This document shows, piece by piece, positions 37,406-47,308 of a DNA stretch of 64,000 nucleotides; position 1 is the stretch's first letter, and every line of letters begins with the position of its first letter. The stretch is taken from assembly GCF_944391105.1 (NCBI RefSeq), contig NZ_CALXSK010000008.1, positions 28,255 to 92,254 on the forward strand. The letters are read 5' to 3'. Source of the DNA: an uncultured Victivallis sp. GTDB taxonomy: Bacteria > Verrucomicrobiota > Lentisphaeria > Victivallales > Victivallaceae. The notes beneath the pieces are model-generated. The model was not told the DNA's origin. It saw only the letters and a list, made by a program, of their open reading frames with translations, and did not search any database. The translations under genes were made by a program, and so were the position numbers.

Positions 37406-38896
37406 ATGGACTGGTTGGGACACTACGGATGGCTGACATACGGAGGATTTCTGCTGATTCACATCGGCATTTGTCTGCATATCCTGATTACGAAACGGGA
37501 ACAGCCGGGCGAAGCGCTCTTCTGGCTGCTTCTTGTGGCCCTGCTCCCCGCTGTCGGTATAGCCTGCTACTTCCTCTTCGGCATTGTCCGGCTCGAACAT
37601 GCGCAGAAAAAGGTTCTCCAGCTTCAGCGGAATATGAAGGAGGATCCCCGCCGCTACTTCGGACCGGCCATCGCGGCGCTCCAGCAGTCGCTCAGCCGGT
37701 TTCAGCCGCAGCCCGATATCGCCGAGAAACCGCACAACTTCATGTTCGATCGGCTGTTCCCGGATTCCAGACTGCTCGCGGGTAACAAACTCGAGATGCT
37801 GCGCGACGGCGTCACCGCCTATCCGCGTATGCTTGAAGACATCCGCTGCGCCCGGCACTGCATCCGCATGCAGTCCTATATCCTCATGAGCGACGAGGTC
37901 GGCCGGGCCTTCATGGAGGCGCTGGAAGAACGCGCCCGGGCCGGGGTCGAGGTCAAAGTGCTGTTCGACTCTCTCGGAAGCATCCGGAGTTATTTTTCAC
38001 ACTATTTTCGTCGGCTTCTCCGGCGGCGGCTCGCCAATTTTCAGATTCATTCGTTTTCTCCGTTCCATCTGGTGACTCCGTGGCATTTCCAGCTGCGAAA
38101 CCACCGAAAGCTCCTGCTGATCGACGGCCGGATCGCCTACACCGGCGGAATCAATATCTCCGAGGAGAATGAACGCACCACGCGGGTTCCGAAAAACCGG
38201 CACATCCACGATCTCCACTGTCGGATCACCGGACCGGCCGTCGCGGAACTGACCAAGTCGTTTCTGCAGGACTGGGCCTATGCCACGCACAAAGAGTGGC
38301 TCGACGGGGTCGGCCCCCACGATTTCCCGCTTCCGGAGAAGGAGGGGGAGGCCGTTGTCCGGGTGCTGACCAGCGGTCCCGGCGGAAATTACGAGGGAAC
38401 GCGCAAACTTTTTTTCGCCGCCGCCATGTCGGCGCGCCGTTCTCTCTGGATCATGACTCCTTACTTTGTTCCGGGACCGGAGTACATCAATCTGCTCTGC
38501 CTGACTGCGGCGCGCGGGGTCGACGTCCGGATCATCGTTCCGGCGAACAACGACCACTTCTTCGTCTCATGGGCGGCGCAGAACTACTATTCAACGCTGC
38601 TCGAAAGCGGAGTGAGAATTTACAACAAACAGGGGATCTTTTCGCATATCAAGGCGTTGCTGGTGGATGGCACCTGGGGATTCATGGGATCAAGCAACTG
38701 CGACAGTCGGAGTTTCCGGTTGAATTTCGAACTGGACTTCTGCTTTGAAGAGAGCGGTTTCCCGGAGGTGCTGCGCAATCAGTATCTTGAGGAACTCGCA
38801 AATTCGCTGCCCGTCACGCTCGAACAGGAGCGCGCGAAATCGTTTCCGCGACGTCTCGGGGAGAATATTTGCGCATTGTTCACCCCGATTCTGTAA
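37406..38896 (+). CDS. cls: Cardiolipin synthase (phospholipase D family)
   Basis: A 496-residue membrane enzyme that joins two phosphatidylglycerols to cardiolipin. Two N-terminal membrane segments (about residues 12-27 and 35-58) anchor it. The two HKD motifs are N-H-R-K-L-L-L-I-D-G near residue 233 and S-H-I-K-A-L-L-V-D-G near 413, each followed by G-S-x-N (GGINIS, GSSNCD). Length matches ClsA-type enzymes. The ATG at 37406 follows AGGAGGAGG. It stands alone between the tRNA and the convergent sialate esterase gene. Confidence 0.9.
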   Translation: MDWLGHYGWLTYGGFLLIHIGICLHILITKREQPGEALFWLLLVALLPAVGIACYFLFGIVRLEHAQKKVLQLQRNMKEDPRRYFGPAIAALQQSLSRFQPQPDIAEKPHNFMFDRLFPDSRLLAGNKLEMLRDGVTAYPRMLEDIRCARHCIRMQSYILMSDEVGRAFMEALEERARAGVEVKVLFDSLGSIRSYFSHYFRRLLRRRLANFQIHSFSPFHLVTPWHFQLRNHRKLLLIDGRIAYTGGINISEENERTTRVPKNRHIHDLHCRITGPAVAELTKSFLQDWAYATHKEWLDGVGPHDFPLPEKEGEAVVRVLTSGPGGNYEGTRKLFFAAAMSARRSLWIMTPYFVPGPEYINLLCLTAARGVDVRIIVPANNDHFFVSWAAQNYYSTLLESGVRIYNKQGIFSHIKALLVDGTWGFMGSSNCDSRSFRLNFELDFCFEESGFPEVLRNQYLEELANSLPVTLEQERAKSFPRRLGENICALFTPIL

Positions 38897-38904
38897 AGAA
38901 AAAT

Positions 38905-38930
38905 GCCCCGGAGACTCGTTGCTCCGGGGC
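38905..38930 (-). terminator. Intrinsic terminator between cls and the sialate esterase gene
   Basis: GCCCCGGAG and CTCCGGGGC form nine pairs with an eight-base loop. On the minus strand the hairpin is followed by ATTTTTCTTT, so it ends the esterase gene; it may also weakly stop cls transcripts. Confidence 0.8.
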
Positions 38931-38947
38931 GGAAAACGGAAGGCGGA

Positions 38948-40378
38948 TCAATCCACCTTGACCGCCGTGTCGAACGGGGCGGCAGGAACCCCCTTGCGGT
39001 TCACAAGATTCGGATTCGCGAGCTTGTCCCAGCCGAAACGGAGGCGGTGCGGTTCGGCGACGCGCTCAGACGTGACGATGAGTTTGTCCGCTTCGATCAC
39101 TCCGGTGGCGGGATGGAAGGTGTTGTCCTTCCCGGCCAGCATCAGGTGAGAGACGGATTTCCCGTCGCGGGTTTTCAGGCCGTTCGCATGATCGAATTCG
39201 ACGATCGCCCGGTTCCCGTCGCGGGTTGCACGACGGAAGGTCGGAGCCATCGCGGAGTCGTCTCCGATCTTGTAATGATGATACAGGACAAGATTGGCAA
39301 GACGCTCCGCAAGCGGAATCTTGTTGCGAGGATGGATGTCGTTCTCCTCGCCGCAGTCGGTCGCGACGATGAAGCCGGCGTTTTTGTCGGTCTGGGCGAA
39401 CCGCTGCTGAGCGGCCCAGAAGTTCGGGATCCGGGTCGAATCCTCGTTGCCGTACTTGAAGGGCGGAAGCTGAACGATGTAGATCGGCATGTCCGGATTC
39501 GCGAAATTGTTGCGCCAGGTGTCCGCAAGCGCCTTGAGTTTTTCCCCGTAAAGCGCTCCCTCGGAATGATTGTCCTCCCCCTGATACCAGAGCATTCCCG
39601 TGACCGCGAAGGGACCGAGCGGATGGACCATCGCATTGTAGAGCGCGACCGGAAGACGCTGTTTGTCTTTCCGAAGCTCATCGTCTTTTTTCTTCATCAT
39701 GTCGGCGATCTGGCTTGCGGTCGACTTCGCGGTCTGTTCGAGGGATTTGAATTTCTTCATCGACTCGAGGGTCGTCATTGATTCGATTCGGCAGCCGCCC
39801 CATGAAATATCAATAAGGCCGACCGGAACGCCGACGGTTTTCTGTATCTGTGCGCCGGTGAGGTAGCCGACCGCGGAGAAATTTCCGGCAGTCTGCGGCG
39901 TGCAGAGGGTCCAGCGCGCATTGAGCGTTGTCATCGGGGTCCGATTCCAGACGCGGGGGACCTGATAGAGGCGGATCTGTGGATTTTCCGCCGTGGCCAG
40001 AACTTCCGCAGCGTTCGTGATGTTTTTGAGCACCCACTGCATATTGCTCTGGCCGGCGCAGAGCCAGATGTCGCCGACGAGAACGTTCCGGAACGTTTTC
40101 GTTCCGTCGTCTCCCTTTACGGTGAGAACAGCGCCTGTGGCGGAAGCCTTTGCCGCGGGCAGTTCCAGTTTCCAGCTGCCGTTTCTGCTGACGGTTCCTC
40201 GGACGGTGGCGTCGCCGAAGGTGACTTCCACCTTTTCTCCGGACTTACCGGTTCCCCAGACGCGGATCGGGGTGTCGCGCTGCAGGACCATGTCGTCGGT
40301 GAACACGGGGGCGGTTTCGACCGCGCCGAGGGTGAGGGCCGCACCGGAAAGCGCGGCGAGAATCAGTTGTCGTTTCAT
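38948..40378 (-). CDS. Secreted sialate O-acetylesterase family protein
   Basis: A 476-residue exported SGNH-type esterase. A signal peptide (ends near TLGAVET) precedes a beta domain V-F-T-D-D-M-V-L-Q-R-D, typical of this family. The catalytic blocks are visible: C-A-G-Q-S-N-M-Q-W near residue 107 (Ser nucleophile), W-Y-Q-G-E-D-N near 266 and D-I-H-P-R-N-K near 360 (Asp/His). It would remove O-acetyl groups from sialic acids of host glycans or from acetylated plant polysaccharides. A strong AAGGAGGA site precedes ATG 40378. Confidence 0.88.
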   Translation of the reverse strand: MKRQLILAALSGAALTLGAVETAPVFTDDMVLQRDTPIRVWGTGKSGEKVEVTFGDATVRGTVSRNGSWKLELPAAKASATGAVLTVKGDDGTKTFRNVLVGDIWLCAGQSNMQWVLKNITNAAEVLATAENPQIRLYQVPRVWNRTPMTTLNARWTLCTPQTAGNFSAVGYLTGAQIQKTVGVPVGLIDISWGGCRIESMTTLESMKKFKSLEQTAKSTASQIADMMKKKDDELRKDKQRLPVALYNAMVHPLGPFAVTGMLWYQGEDNHSEGALYGEKLKALADTWRNNFANPDMPIYIVQLPPFKYGNEDSTRIPNFWAAQQRFAQTDKNAGFIVATDCGEENDIHPRNKIPLAERLANLVLYHHYKIGDDSAMAPTFRRATRDGNRAIVEFDHANGLKTRDGKSVSHLMLAGKDNTFHPATGVIEADKLIVTSERVAEPHRLRFGWDKLANPNLVNRKGVPAAPFDTAVKVD

Positions 40379-40567
40379 GAAATCCTCCTTCTGAAAACTG
40401 ATTTTAGTATAGCATTCCACCGATAAGAATGCAAATGTTTTGTGTGTCCCCGCTAAGAAGTGAAACGGTTCCGCGTCTGAAAAGAAGAAACAACGTTTTT
40501 TGCGGTGGAATTTCTTGTATTTCCCGAAAAAACGGTTATGTTTTCGTTAAAACTCATGGGAGAAACG

Positions 40568-42016
40568 ATGAAGCGACTCGAGGATCCCGTCCGAAAGGCG
40601 GAGGTGATGGGGAGGCAACTGCGCCGGAGAATCGGCGTGGCACTGTTTCTGCGCGGATTTCTCTCTGTGCTCGGGCCTGCCGCGTTTGCGGCCGGAGCCG
40701 TGGTGCTTCTGTTGCGGGTTTTCGCCGGATCGCTCTCCGCCGCAGCGCCCGCCGGAATCGCGGCGGCCGCCCTGGTGCTCTCCGCCGTCTGCGGCGCGGG
40801 CATGGCGGCACGGCATCTTCCCGAAAGGCGGAAGCTGCTCGTCTGGCTCGACAGTGCGGGCGGATCCGGGGGGATGCTTGCTGCCGCTCTTGAAGTCGAT
40901 CCCGGTGCGTGGCGCGGACAACTCCTGCTGCCGCCGATGCCGAAAATCCGGGTCGGCTGCCGGAGAGGAGTCGCCGTGGCGGCGGCGGGTATGATTTTTC
41001 TGGTCGGAGCACTGCTGATTCCCCAGTCACGTATCGTTTCCGGCAACCGCCATGCGCTTGACATCACGGAGGAAACCGCGGAGCTGGAGCAGAAACTCGA
41101 AGTGCTCGAAGAGGCGTCTCTCATGCGGGAAGAGGAACTGGAGGATCTGCGTGCGGGGCTTGAGGCGCTGGAAATCAACAACGACGCGCGTGAGACGGCC
41201 CGGACCTACGAACTGCTCGACGCTCTCGCCCGCAAGGTGGAACTCGCCGGCGAGGCGGCGGGGGAACGCGTGCGGAACGAGGTCGAGACGCTGCGGATGG
41301 TTTCGAATGCACTCGATTCGCTCAGTGCCCTGCCGCTCGATCAGGTTCCCCCCGAGGCTGCGGCACAGATGGGGGCGCTGCTTGAACAGCTTGCGCGGGA
41401 AAATCCGGAACTTGCGGAAATGCTCGCGAATGCGGGTAGAGAGAGTTCGAAACTCGATCCCGGGACGATGAAGCGACTCGCCGACGCCATGCGCGACTCC
41501 TCGGGCAATCTGGAGAAGAAACTTGCCAAACTCGTCGAGCAGAAGCTCATGAACGCCCGTTGCGCCCGCCCCGGGCAGTGCGACGGCCGGAACGGAGCGT
41601 GCGCATCCCCCGGCAGCTGCCCCTACGGAGAGGATCTGGCCTCCTGGCTTGAAAAAAATGCGCCGGGTGCCGACGAACTCCAGCAGGCCGTATTGGCCGT
41701 GTGTGCGTTCGGGGAGGAGGCTGGAAAAGGAGGAATTTCGCGTGGCCGCGGGGATGCACTGCTCCGTTACATCGGAAACACGAAGGACTCTTCCGCCACC
41801 CGGCGGGATTTCTCCGTCGCCGGAGCAAACGACCCTGCGCAGAGTATGGTTGTGCAGCGGTTTGCTGCGGCGCCGAACGTCGACGAGAGCGAGCGCCGGG
41901 CGGCCGCGGCGGGTCATCTGCGCGGCGGTGATGTCGAGATGGAACAGCGCGACACTCCGGTCTATCCCGAACACCGTGCCGCGGTGGAGCGTTATTTCAC
42001 CCCGAAGGGAAAATGA
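40568..42016 (+). CDS. Coiled-coil membrane protein heading the MoxR-VWA operon
   Basis: A 482-residue protein with three membrane segments (about residues 25-50, 57-78 and 138-155), then a Glu-rich coiled coil of about 80 residues (EETAELEQKLEVLEEAS onward) and a long helical region. Near residue 345 four cysteines are spaced C-x5-C-x6-C-x5-C, which could bind a metal or form disulfides. The C-terminal 100 residues are flexible and charged. It resembles the DUF4175-like first proteins of MoxR/VWA operons in related phyla only in general layout. GGGAGA 5 bases before the ATG at 40568 decides the start over in-frame ATGs at 40538 and 40556. The MoxR gene follows after 57 bases. Confidence 0.65.
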   Translation: MKRLEDPVRKAEVMGRQLRRRIGVALFLRGFLSVLGPAAFAAGAVVLLLRVFAGSLSAAAPAGIAAAALVLSAVCGAGMAARHLPERRKLLVWLDSAGGSGGMLAAALEVDPGAWRGQLLLPPMPKIRVGCRRGVAVAAAGMIFLVGALLIPQSRIVSGNRHALDITEETAELEQKLEVLEEASLMREEELEDLRAGLEALEINNDARETARTYELLDALARKVELAGEAAGERVRNEVETLRMVSNALDSLSALPLDQVPPEAAAQMGALLEQLARENPELAEMLANAGRESSKLDPGTMKRLADAMRDSSGNLEKKLAKLVEQKLMNARCARPGQCDGRNGACASPGSCPYGEDLASWLEKNAPGADELQQAVLAVCAFGEEAGKGGISRGRGDALLRYIGNTKDSSATRRDFSVAGANDPAQSMVVQRFAAAPNVDESERRAAAAGHLRGGDVEMEQRDTPVYPEHRAAVERYFTPKGK

Positions 42017-42073
42017 ATTCCGCGCCGCAGGGCGCGTCTCATTTTGAATTTTTCATACAACAGGAGATGTTCC

Positions 42074-43129
42074 ATGATGAATCACCAGACCGAACTCATT
42101 CCGCCGGAGGAGCTGCAGCCGATCCGCGAACGGGCATGCCGGATTCTTGACGAACTCGACCGGATTCTGCTCGGTCACCATGAAGTGCACCGACTGCTCC
42201 TGATCGGAATTCTGAGTCGCGGTCACATTCTGCTGGAAGGGCTGCCGGGGGTCGGCAAGACTGCGCTGGTCAAGGCGCTCGGATCTTTGCTGTCGCTCGA
42301 ATTCAAGCGCATTCAGTTCACGCCGGATCTGCTGCCGAGCGACATCCTCGGGTGCAACATTCTGCAGATGATGCCGGACGGGGAACGGAAGATGGTGTTT
42401 CAGCCGGGGGCGATCTTCTCGAACATCGTGCTTGCGGACGAGATCAACCGCGCCTCGCCGAAGACGCAGTCCGCGATGCTCGAAGCGATGCAGGAGCACG
42501 CCGTGACGCTGCTCGGGGAGACCCGGCCGCTGCCGGATCCGTTTTTCGTGCTCGCCTCGCAGAATCCGATCGAGCTTGAGGGAACCTATCCGATTCCGGA
42601 GGCGCAGCTCGACCGCTTTCTCTTCAAAATCGCGGTCGGCGGCGTCGATGCGGACGTACTGACCGAGATCATCTCGAAACGCCGCCGCGGCGAACCGCCC
42701 GCCCCGACCTTCCATGTGACGGCCGCGGAACTTGCGGAGCTCTTCGACGCGATGGAGAGGATCTATCTGAGCGAACCGGTTGCGAATTACATGGCGCGCC
42801 TCGTGGCGGCGGGGCACCCCGGCTCTCCGGAGGCGCTGCCGGAGGTCGAACGGTTCGTGTCGTTCGGCGCCTCGCCGCGCGCGGCGATCGCGCTGGCGGA
42901 GTCGGCGCGCGCCGCGGCGCTGCTCGCGGGGCGCCCGTCGGTCGGCTTCGAGGATGTGAAGAGCGTCGCGCCCGCGGTGCTGAATCACCGGCTGATCCTG
43001 AACTATCAGGCTCGGCTCGAAAAGGTGACGAGTTTCGATCTGATCGATCTGCTGCTTGAGAAGGTCGAGCCCGCCGGGCTCGGACTGCCCGCCGGGGTGG
43101 CGCTCGAATCCGGGGAGGTGAAAAAATGA
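42074..43129 (+). CDS. MoxR-type AAA+ ATPase
   Basis: A 351-residue AAA+ ATPase of the MoxR group, which acts as a chaperone for VWA-domain partners. Walker A is G-L-P-G-V-G-K-T (residues 56-63), Walker B V-L-A-D-E-I-N-R-A near 127, sensor A-S-Q-N-P-I near 160 and the MoxR-typical T-Y-P-I-P-E-A-Q-L-D-R-F. The DUF58 and VWA proteins encoded further down the operon are its expected partners. The ATG at 42074 follows AGGAGA. Its last four bases overlap the next gene. Confidence 0.93.
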   Translation: MMNHQTELIPPEELQPIRERACRILDELDRILLGHHEVHRLLLIGILSRGHILLEGLPGVGKTALVKALGSLLSLEFKRIQFTPDLLPSDILGCNILQMMPDGERKMVFQPGAIFSNIVLADEINRASPKTQSAMLEAMQEHAVTLLGETRPLPDPFFVLASQNPIELEGTYPIPEAQLDRFLFKIAVGGVDADVLTEIISKRRRGEPPAPTFHVTAAELAELFDAMERIYLSEPVANYMARLVAAGHPGSPEALPEVERFVSFGASPRAAIALAESARAAALLAGRPSVGFEDVKSVAPAVLNHRLILNYQARLEKVTSFDLIDLLLEKVEPAGLGLPAGVALESGEVKK

Positions 43130-44910
43130 GATTCCGAACGACGGGCTGCATTCTGCTTCTTCTCTTTGCGGCGTGGTTCTGCCGGGCCGAAGAGTTCGGC
43201 GAAATTTCGGTTGAAACGGTTCCCCTCATGCTGCAGGAAGGCGGTAAATTCCAATATTTTGTCCGGGAATTCCGATTGGAGAACCGCGGCGCGGAACCGG
43301 CGGAAATCTGGATGCGGCTGCGGGCGAACTCCCAATCCGTGGAGAGCTGTTCGGCGGAACGGTCGGTGCTGCTTCCGCCGGGAGCGGTCCGGAACGTGAA
43401 GCTTTTCTGGCCCCGGAACGATCAGAGTTATTTTGCGAGATATTTTTACGATGTTGCGCTCGATCTGGTGATCAATGGTCGCGCGGTGCGGCATTCCATT
43501 CAGGTTTCGGGCAACAGCACGGTCTATTCTCGCATCTCTCTTGCCTCCGAATCGCTTCCGTTCGATCAGTATCGTCAGTTTTTGAAGGACAATTATTCGA
43601 GCCGGGTGGAGGTCTCCTCCGTCCCGGTGGCGCAATGGGGGAGGAATGCGCGCGATTATGCGGGAATCCACTCCGTCTGGATCTCTTCGGAGGATCGGCT
43701 GCCGCCCGAGGTGGAAACCGCGCTCAGGCGTTGGATGTTCGGCGGCGGGGCACTCGTGGTCTGCGTGCCGCCTGATGCGGCGTGGCCGGAGGGGAAGGAG
43801 CCGGAGAACGGCGTGATGGAAACTCGTCACGGCTGGGGAAAACGCATTCTCTGCCGCCCGATCCCCCCCGGCGGACTTAAGAAATTGAAAACATCTGATT
43901 CCGGGGACGATATGAAAGCGTCGGGCGGAGCTGATCTGTTTGGCGGCAATCCGCCGGGAAGTGAGGACACGCCGGAATATGAGATCACGCCCGGGTTGAT
44001 ACGTCTGGAGATCCTCTGTTCCGGCGACACGGAAAGCGGGATGAATTTGGCATCGGAATTCATGGATGTTCTCGCGCTGGAGATTCCGACGATTCCGTTG
44101 CACTGGCTTTTTTTTGTGATGCTCCTGTTCGTGATTCTGATCGGTCCGGTCAACTACTTTGTGTTAAAGAAATTTCACCGTGAGATGCTGCTGCTGGCGA
44201 CGACGCCGGCGATCAGTCTGCTCTTCTGTCTGCTCGTGATCGGGTTCATCACAATCAGCGAAGGGTGGTATTCGCGGGCGAAGGCGTATGGAATCACACT
44301 GCTCGATCAGGAGAATCGTCTTGCCGCGACGCGGGTGATGCTGGGAATCTATGCACCGGTCCCGCCGGGAGGAGGATTTGTGTTCCCCGTCGATGAGAAA
44401 CTGAACTTCTACGGCGCGGGAGAGATCGATCTCTCGCTGAACGAGGGGCAGCATTTCCGGTCGGGGCTGCTTCAGCCGCGGATTCCGCTCTTTGCCGCCA
44501 TCGAATGCGTGACTCCACAGCGCGAACAGCTCCGGATCGTGCGGGAGAAAGGGGGAATTTCTGTCGTGAACGGCCTCGGCGTGAAGCTCACCGGGCTCGG
44601 CGTCGTGGATGACGAGGGGCGATTGTTCGTGACCGACGATCCGGTCGACCCGGGCGCGCGCGTTCAGCTCAAACCGACCTCGTTCCGGACCGGACGGAGC
44701 GAGATGAACTGGGAGGAGCTCCTCAAGCAGTTTGGGCGCTCTGATGCCCCGGAGAAGAATTTCATCCGTGAAAACATAAAAAATTTCGCGGGCGGATTTT
44801 ACGTGGCACTCGCGGAAGAGCCGCTTTTCTACACGCCGGGATTCGAGCCGGATCAATTTGAGGCGAACCATCTGGTGTTCGGCCGTTACAGCTTTTCGGG
44901 AGAGGAGTAG
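43126..44910 (+). CDS. Exported membrane protein of the MoxR-VWA operon
   Basis: A 594-residue protein with a signal peptide (ends near FCRAEE), an extracytoplasmic part of about 300 residues with a GATase-like strand-helix segment (WMFGGGALVVCVPP), two adjacent membrane helices near 328-348 and 358-378 (HWLFFVMLLFVILIGPVNYF, LLATTPAISLLFCLLVIGF), and a C-terminal beta-rich part. The helix pair I-L-I-G-P-V-N-Y-F-V-L-K is common in envelope proteins of MoxR/ABC operons. The start overlaps the MoxR stop (ATGA) and an ABC ATPase gene begins one base after its stop. The function is not known; a substrate-presenting partner of the ABC exporter is possible. Confidence 0.7.
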   Translation: MRFRTTGCILLLLFAAWFCRAEEFGEISVETVPLMLQEGGKFQYFVREFRLENRGAEPAEIWMRLRANSQSVESCSAERSVLLPPGAVRNVKLFWPRNDQSYFARYFYDVALDLVINGRAVRHSIQVSGNSTVYSRISLASESLPFDQYRQFLKDNYSSRVEVSSVPVAQWGRNARDYAGIHSVWISSEDRLPPEVETALRRWMFGGGALVVCVPPDAAWPEGKEPENGVMETRHGWGKRILCRPIPPGGLKKLKTSDSGDDMKASGGADLFGGNPPGSEDTPEYEITPGLIRLEILCSGDTESGMNLASEFMDVLALEIPTIPLHWLFFVMLLFVILIGPVNYFVLKKFHREMLLLATTPAISLLFCLLVIGFITISEGWYSRAKAYGITLLDQENRLAATRVMLGIYAPVPPGGGFVFPVDEKLNFYGAGEIDLSLNEGQHFRSGLLQPRIPLFAAIECVTPQREQLRIVREKGGISVVNGLGVKLTGLGVVDDEGRLFVTDDPVDPGARVQLKPTSFRTGRSEMNWEELLKQFGRSDAPEKNFIRENIKNFAGGFYVALAEEPLFYTPGFEPDQFEANHLVFGRYSFSGEE

Positions 44911-44911
44911 A

Positions 44912-45871
44912 ATGAAAATCCAGGTGAAAAATCTCATGCGCTCGTTCGGCGCGACCCGGGCGGTGGATGACATCAGTTTCGAGTTCGCCTCGGGGAACAT
45001 CTTCGGCTTCATCGGTCCGAACGGGGCGGGCAAGACCACGACGATCCGCATGATGGCGACACTCGATCTGCCCGATTCCGGAGACATCCTCTACGACGGG
45101 GTTTCGGCAGTGGACGATCCGGAGGAGGTGCGCAAGGTGGTCGGGTACATGCCCGACTCGCTGCCCGATTTCCGGGACATTCAGGTGTGGGAGTACCTCG
45201 ACTTCTTCGCGCGTAGTTTCGGGTTGCGCGGAGAAAGGCGGATACGTGCACTCGCGGAGATCGAGGAGTTTACGAATCTCGGAGGAATCCGCTATAAATA
45301 CCTCGCCGGGCTCTCGAAAGGGATGAAGCAGCGCGTGAGCCTCGCCCGGGCGCTCGTGCACAACCCGGCGGTGCTGATCATGGACGAACCCGCGGCAGGA
45401 CTCGATCCGCGCGCGCGGCTCGAACTGCGGGCGCTGCTGAAGATCCTCTCCGAACAGGGCAAGGCGATTCTGCTTTCGAGCCATATCCTTTCGGAATTGC
45501 AGGATATCTGCGACGGGGCGGTCATCATCGAAAAGGGAAAACTGCTCTCGGCCGGAACGCTCGACGAACTGCTCGTGAAGGCCGGAGGCGGCACGCGGAA
45601 TGCGCCGGATGCGCCACGACAGGTGGCGGTCATGATCCAGTGCGCCAAGACACAGGAGGCGCGGCTTAAACTGCTCGAACACCCGGCGGTGAAGGAGGTC
45701 GTGATCCGTGCCGACGGCGAACTTCAGGCGTTCATCGAGGGTGGGGATGAACTGGTTCCGCCGGTCATGGGCACGCTGTTCGCGGCGGGGCTGCCGGTCA
45801 TGGGATTCAAGCGGCAGTCGATCGGGCTGGAGGAGCTTTTCATGCGCATTACAACCGGCGAGGTGCAGTAA
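44912..45871 (+). CDS. ABC transporter ATPase
   Basis: A 319-residue ABC-2-type export ATPase. Walker A is G-P-N-G-A-G-K-T-T-T (residues 35-44), the signature is L-S-K-G-M-K-Q-R (about 138), Walker B is V-L-I-M-D-E-P-A-A-G-L-D (about 160) and the switch His is in L-L-S-S-H-I-L-S. The C-terminal 80 residues form an extra domain often seen in gliding or Gld-type exporters. AGAGGAG precedes ATG 44912. The next two genes encode its membrane subunits. Confidence 0.93.
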   Translation: MKIQVKNLMRSFGATRAVDDISFEFASGNIFGFIGPNGAGKTTTIRMMATLDLPDSGDILYDGVSAVDDPEEVRKVVGYMPDSLPDFRDIQVWEYLDFFARSFGLRGERRIRALAEIEEFTNLGGIRYKYLAGLSKGMKQRVSLARALVHNPAVLIMDEPAAGLDPRARLELRALLKILSEQGKAILLSSHILSELQDICDGAVIIEKGKLLSAGTLDELLVKAGGGTRNAPDAPRQVAVMIQCAKTQEARLKLLEHPAVKEVVIRADGELQAFIEGGDELVPPVMGTLFAAGLPVMGFKRQSIGLEELFMRITTGEVQ

Positions 45872-47308
45872 ATGGCCAATGCGATGGAGAAAAAAGGCGT
45901 CCGGGATTGGAGCGACAGGCTCAACCCGGTGTTTATCAAGGAGATGCGGCAGTATTTCCACAACCGTGGAATTCTGGCGGTGATGGGAGTTCTGCTGCTT
46001 GTTCAGCTTCTGATGCTCGTGGTGATGCAGCTTCAGGTCGCCGGAAGCAGGAATGAATACTTCGGCAGTGGAGCGGTGATGTTCGGCATGGTGGCGACGG
46101 GAATGGCTTTGGCGGCATTCCTTGTGAGCGCGGTCGGTTCGGTGTTGCGTTTCACGGCGGAACGGCGGGACAGGGAGCTGGATTTCTCCCGGATCACGAC
46201 GCTTTCGCCGAACCGGATCATCTGGGGGAAGCTGCTCGGGGCGCTGGTCATGACGATTTTCATTTACGCGCTCTGTCTGCCGTTCATCGTGATCGCCTAT
46301 TTTCTGCGTGGAATCGCGATGTCGGAGATGCTGCTTGTGGCGCTGGCGATTCTGCCGCCGGTGCTGATTGCCTCTCAGGCCGGCATTCTGATCGGGTGTG
46401 CCGGAAGGCGCTGGCTGATCGGCGTCTATTTCGGGGGGATGTTCCTGCTCGGGCTGTTTTTTCTCGGGTTTTTCGGCTTTCTGGCCGCGTCACATGCGGT
46501 GTCGGGCACCAGTTCATTCGGAGGAATGGTGCTGTTCTGGTGCACATTCTGTCTTTTCCCGTTCGGCTTGTTCTATGCGCTCAGTGTGGCGGCGCTGAGT
46601 TCGCGGTATGCGAACCGGATGCTGCCGGTGCGGCTCTTTCTGGTTGCGGCGCTGCTGTTGACGCCGCTCTTCGGGCTGGCGGTCGCGTGGCTCAGTGACG
46701 GGCGGATCGACCCGCTGCCGGCGGCGCTCTGCGCCTTCGGTGTGGGCGGAGCGATGATCGCCGGAATCTGCGCAACATTGGCGGCGTTCGAGCGGCTCGA
46801 TCCGGGGCGTCGGGTGCGCCGTTCGTGGCCGCGCAACCGGGTGGGGAAGTTTGTCTGGTTTCTGTTCTCCAGCGGGGCTTGGGGCGGTATCGCATTGTCT
46901 TGGCTCGTCGTGCTTGCGACGGGAGTTGTGGCGGCGCTGCTGTTTACGATCGTGCCGGACGGGGGGCGTACCGGAATTGCCGTGCTGTGCTGGGGGGCGG
47001 TCGCGTGTTATTTTCTCTTTTACGCCCAGCTTGCCGTCTGGGCGTCGGCGCACTGGAAGATTCTGCCGGGGTGGTGCTTCTGGATTTTCGGGGTGATTCT
47101 CTTTGTTTTTGTCCCGCTGCTCTTCTGCGGACTCCTGGCGATGGTGACGGAAATGGAGGTTGAGATTCTGCTCGTCACGACGCCGTTCTGTCTGGCGCTC
47201 GTCAAGCCGGGAAGCGAGCTTGTCATGGCGGTTTTCGGGCCGTTCTTCGCGCTGGCGTCGCTGGCGCTGGCAGCCTCCTCATACCGGAAAGGCGAGAACA
47301 AACCATGA
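45872..47308 (+). CDS. ABC-2 type exporter permease, subunit 1
   Basis: A 478-residue protein with about 12 predicted membrane helices. The N-terminal cytoplasmic part N-P-V-F-I-K-E-M-R-Q-Y before the first helix is the coupling segment typical of ABC-2 permeases (RKE/KEMR motif). It starts at the base after the ATPase stop (TAAATG) and overlaps the second permease gene by four bases, so the three form one heteromeric exporter. The substrate is unknown; the MoxR/VWA context suggests an envelope component. Confidence 0.82.
   Translation: MANAMEKKGVRDWSDRLNPVFIKEMRQYFHNRGILAVMGVLLLVQLLMLVVMQLQVAGSRNEYFGSGAVMFGMVATGMALAAFLVSAVGSVLRFTAERRDRELDFSRITTLSPNRIIWGKLLGALVMTIFIYALCLPFIVIAYFLRGIAMSEMLLVALAILPPVLIASQAGILIGCAGRRWLIGVYFGGMFLLGLFFLGFFGFLAASHAVSGTSSFGGMVLFWCTFCLFPFGLFYALSVAALSSRYANRMLPVRLFLVAALLLTPLFGLAVAWLSDGRIDPLPAALCAFGVGGAMIAGICATLAAFERLDPGRRVRRSWPRNRVGKFVWFLFSSGAWGGIALSWLVVLATGVVAALLFTIVPDGGRTGIAVLCWGAVACYFLFYAQLAVWASAHWKILPGWCFWIFGVILFVFVPLLFCGLLAMVTEMEVEILLVTTPFCLALVKPGSELVMAVFGPFFALASLALAASSYRKGENKP

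Noticed and set aside
36990..37436. 148-codon open frame over the tRNA
   Set aside because: It runs antisense through the complete tRNA and past a terminator and has no protein features.
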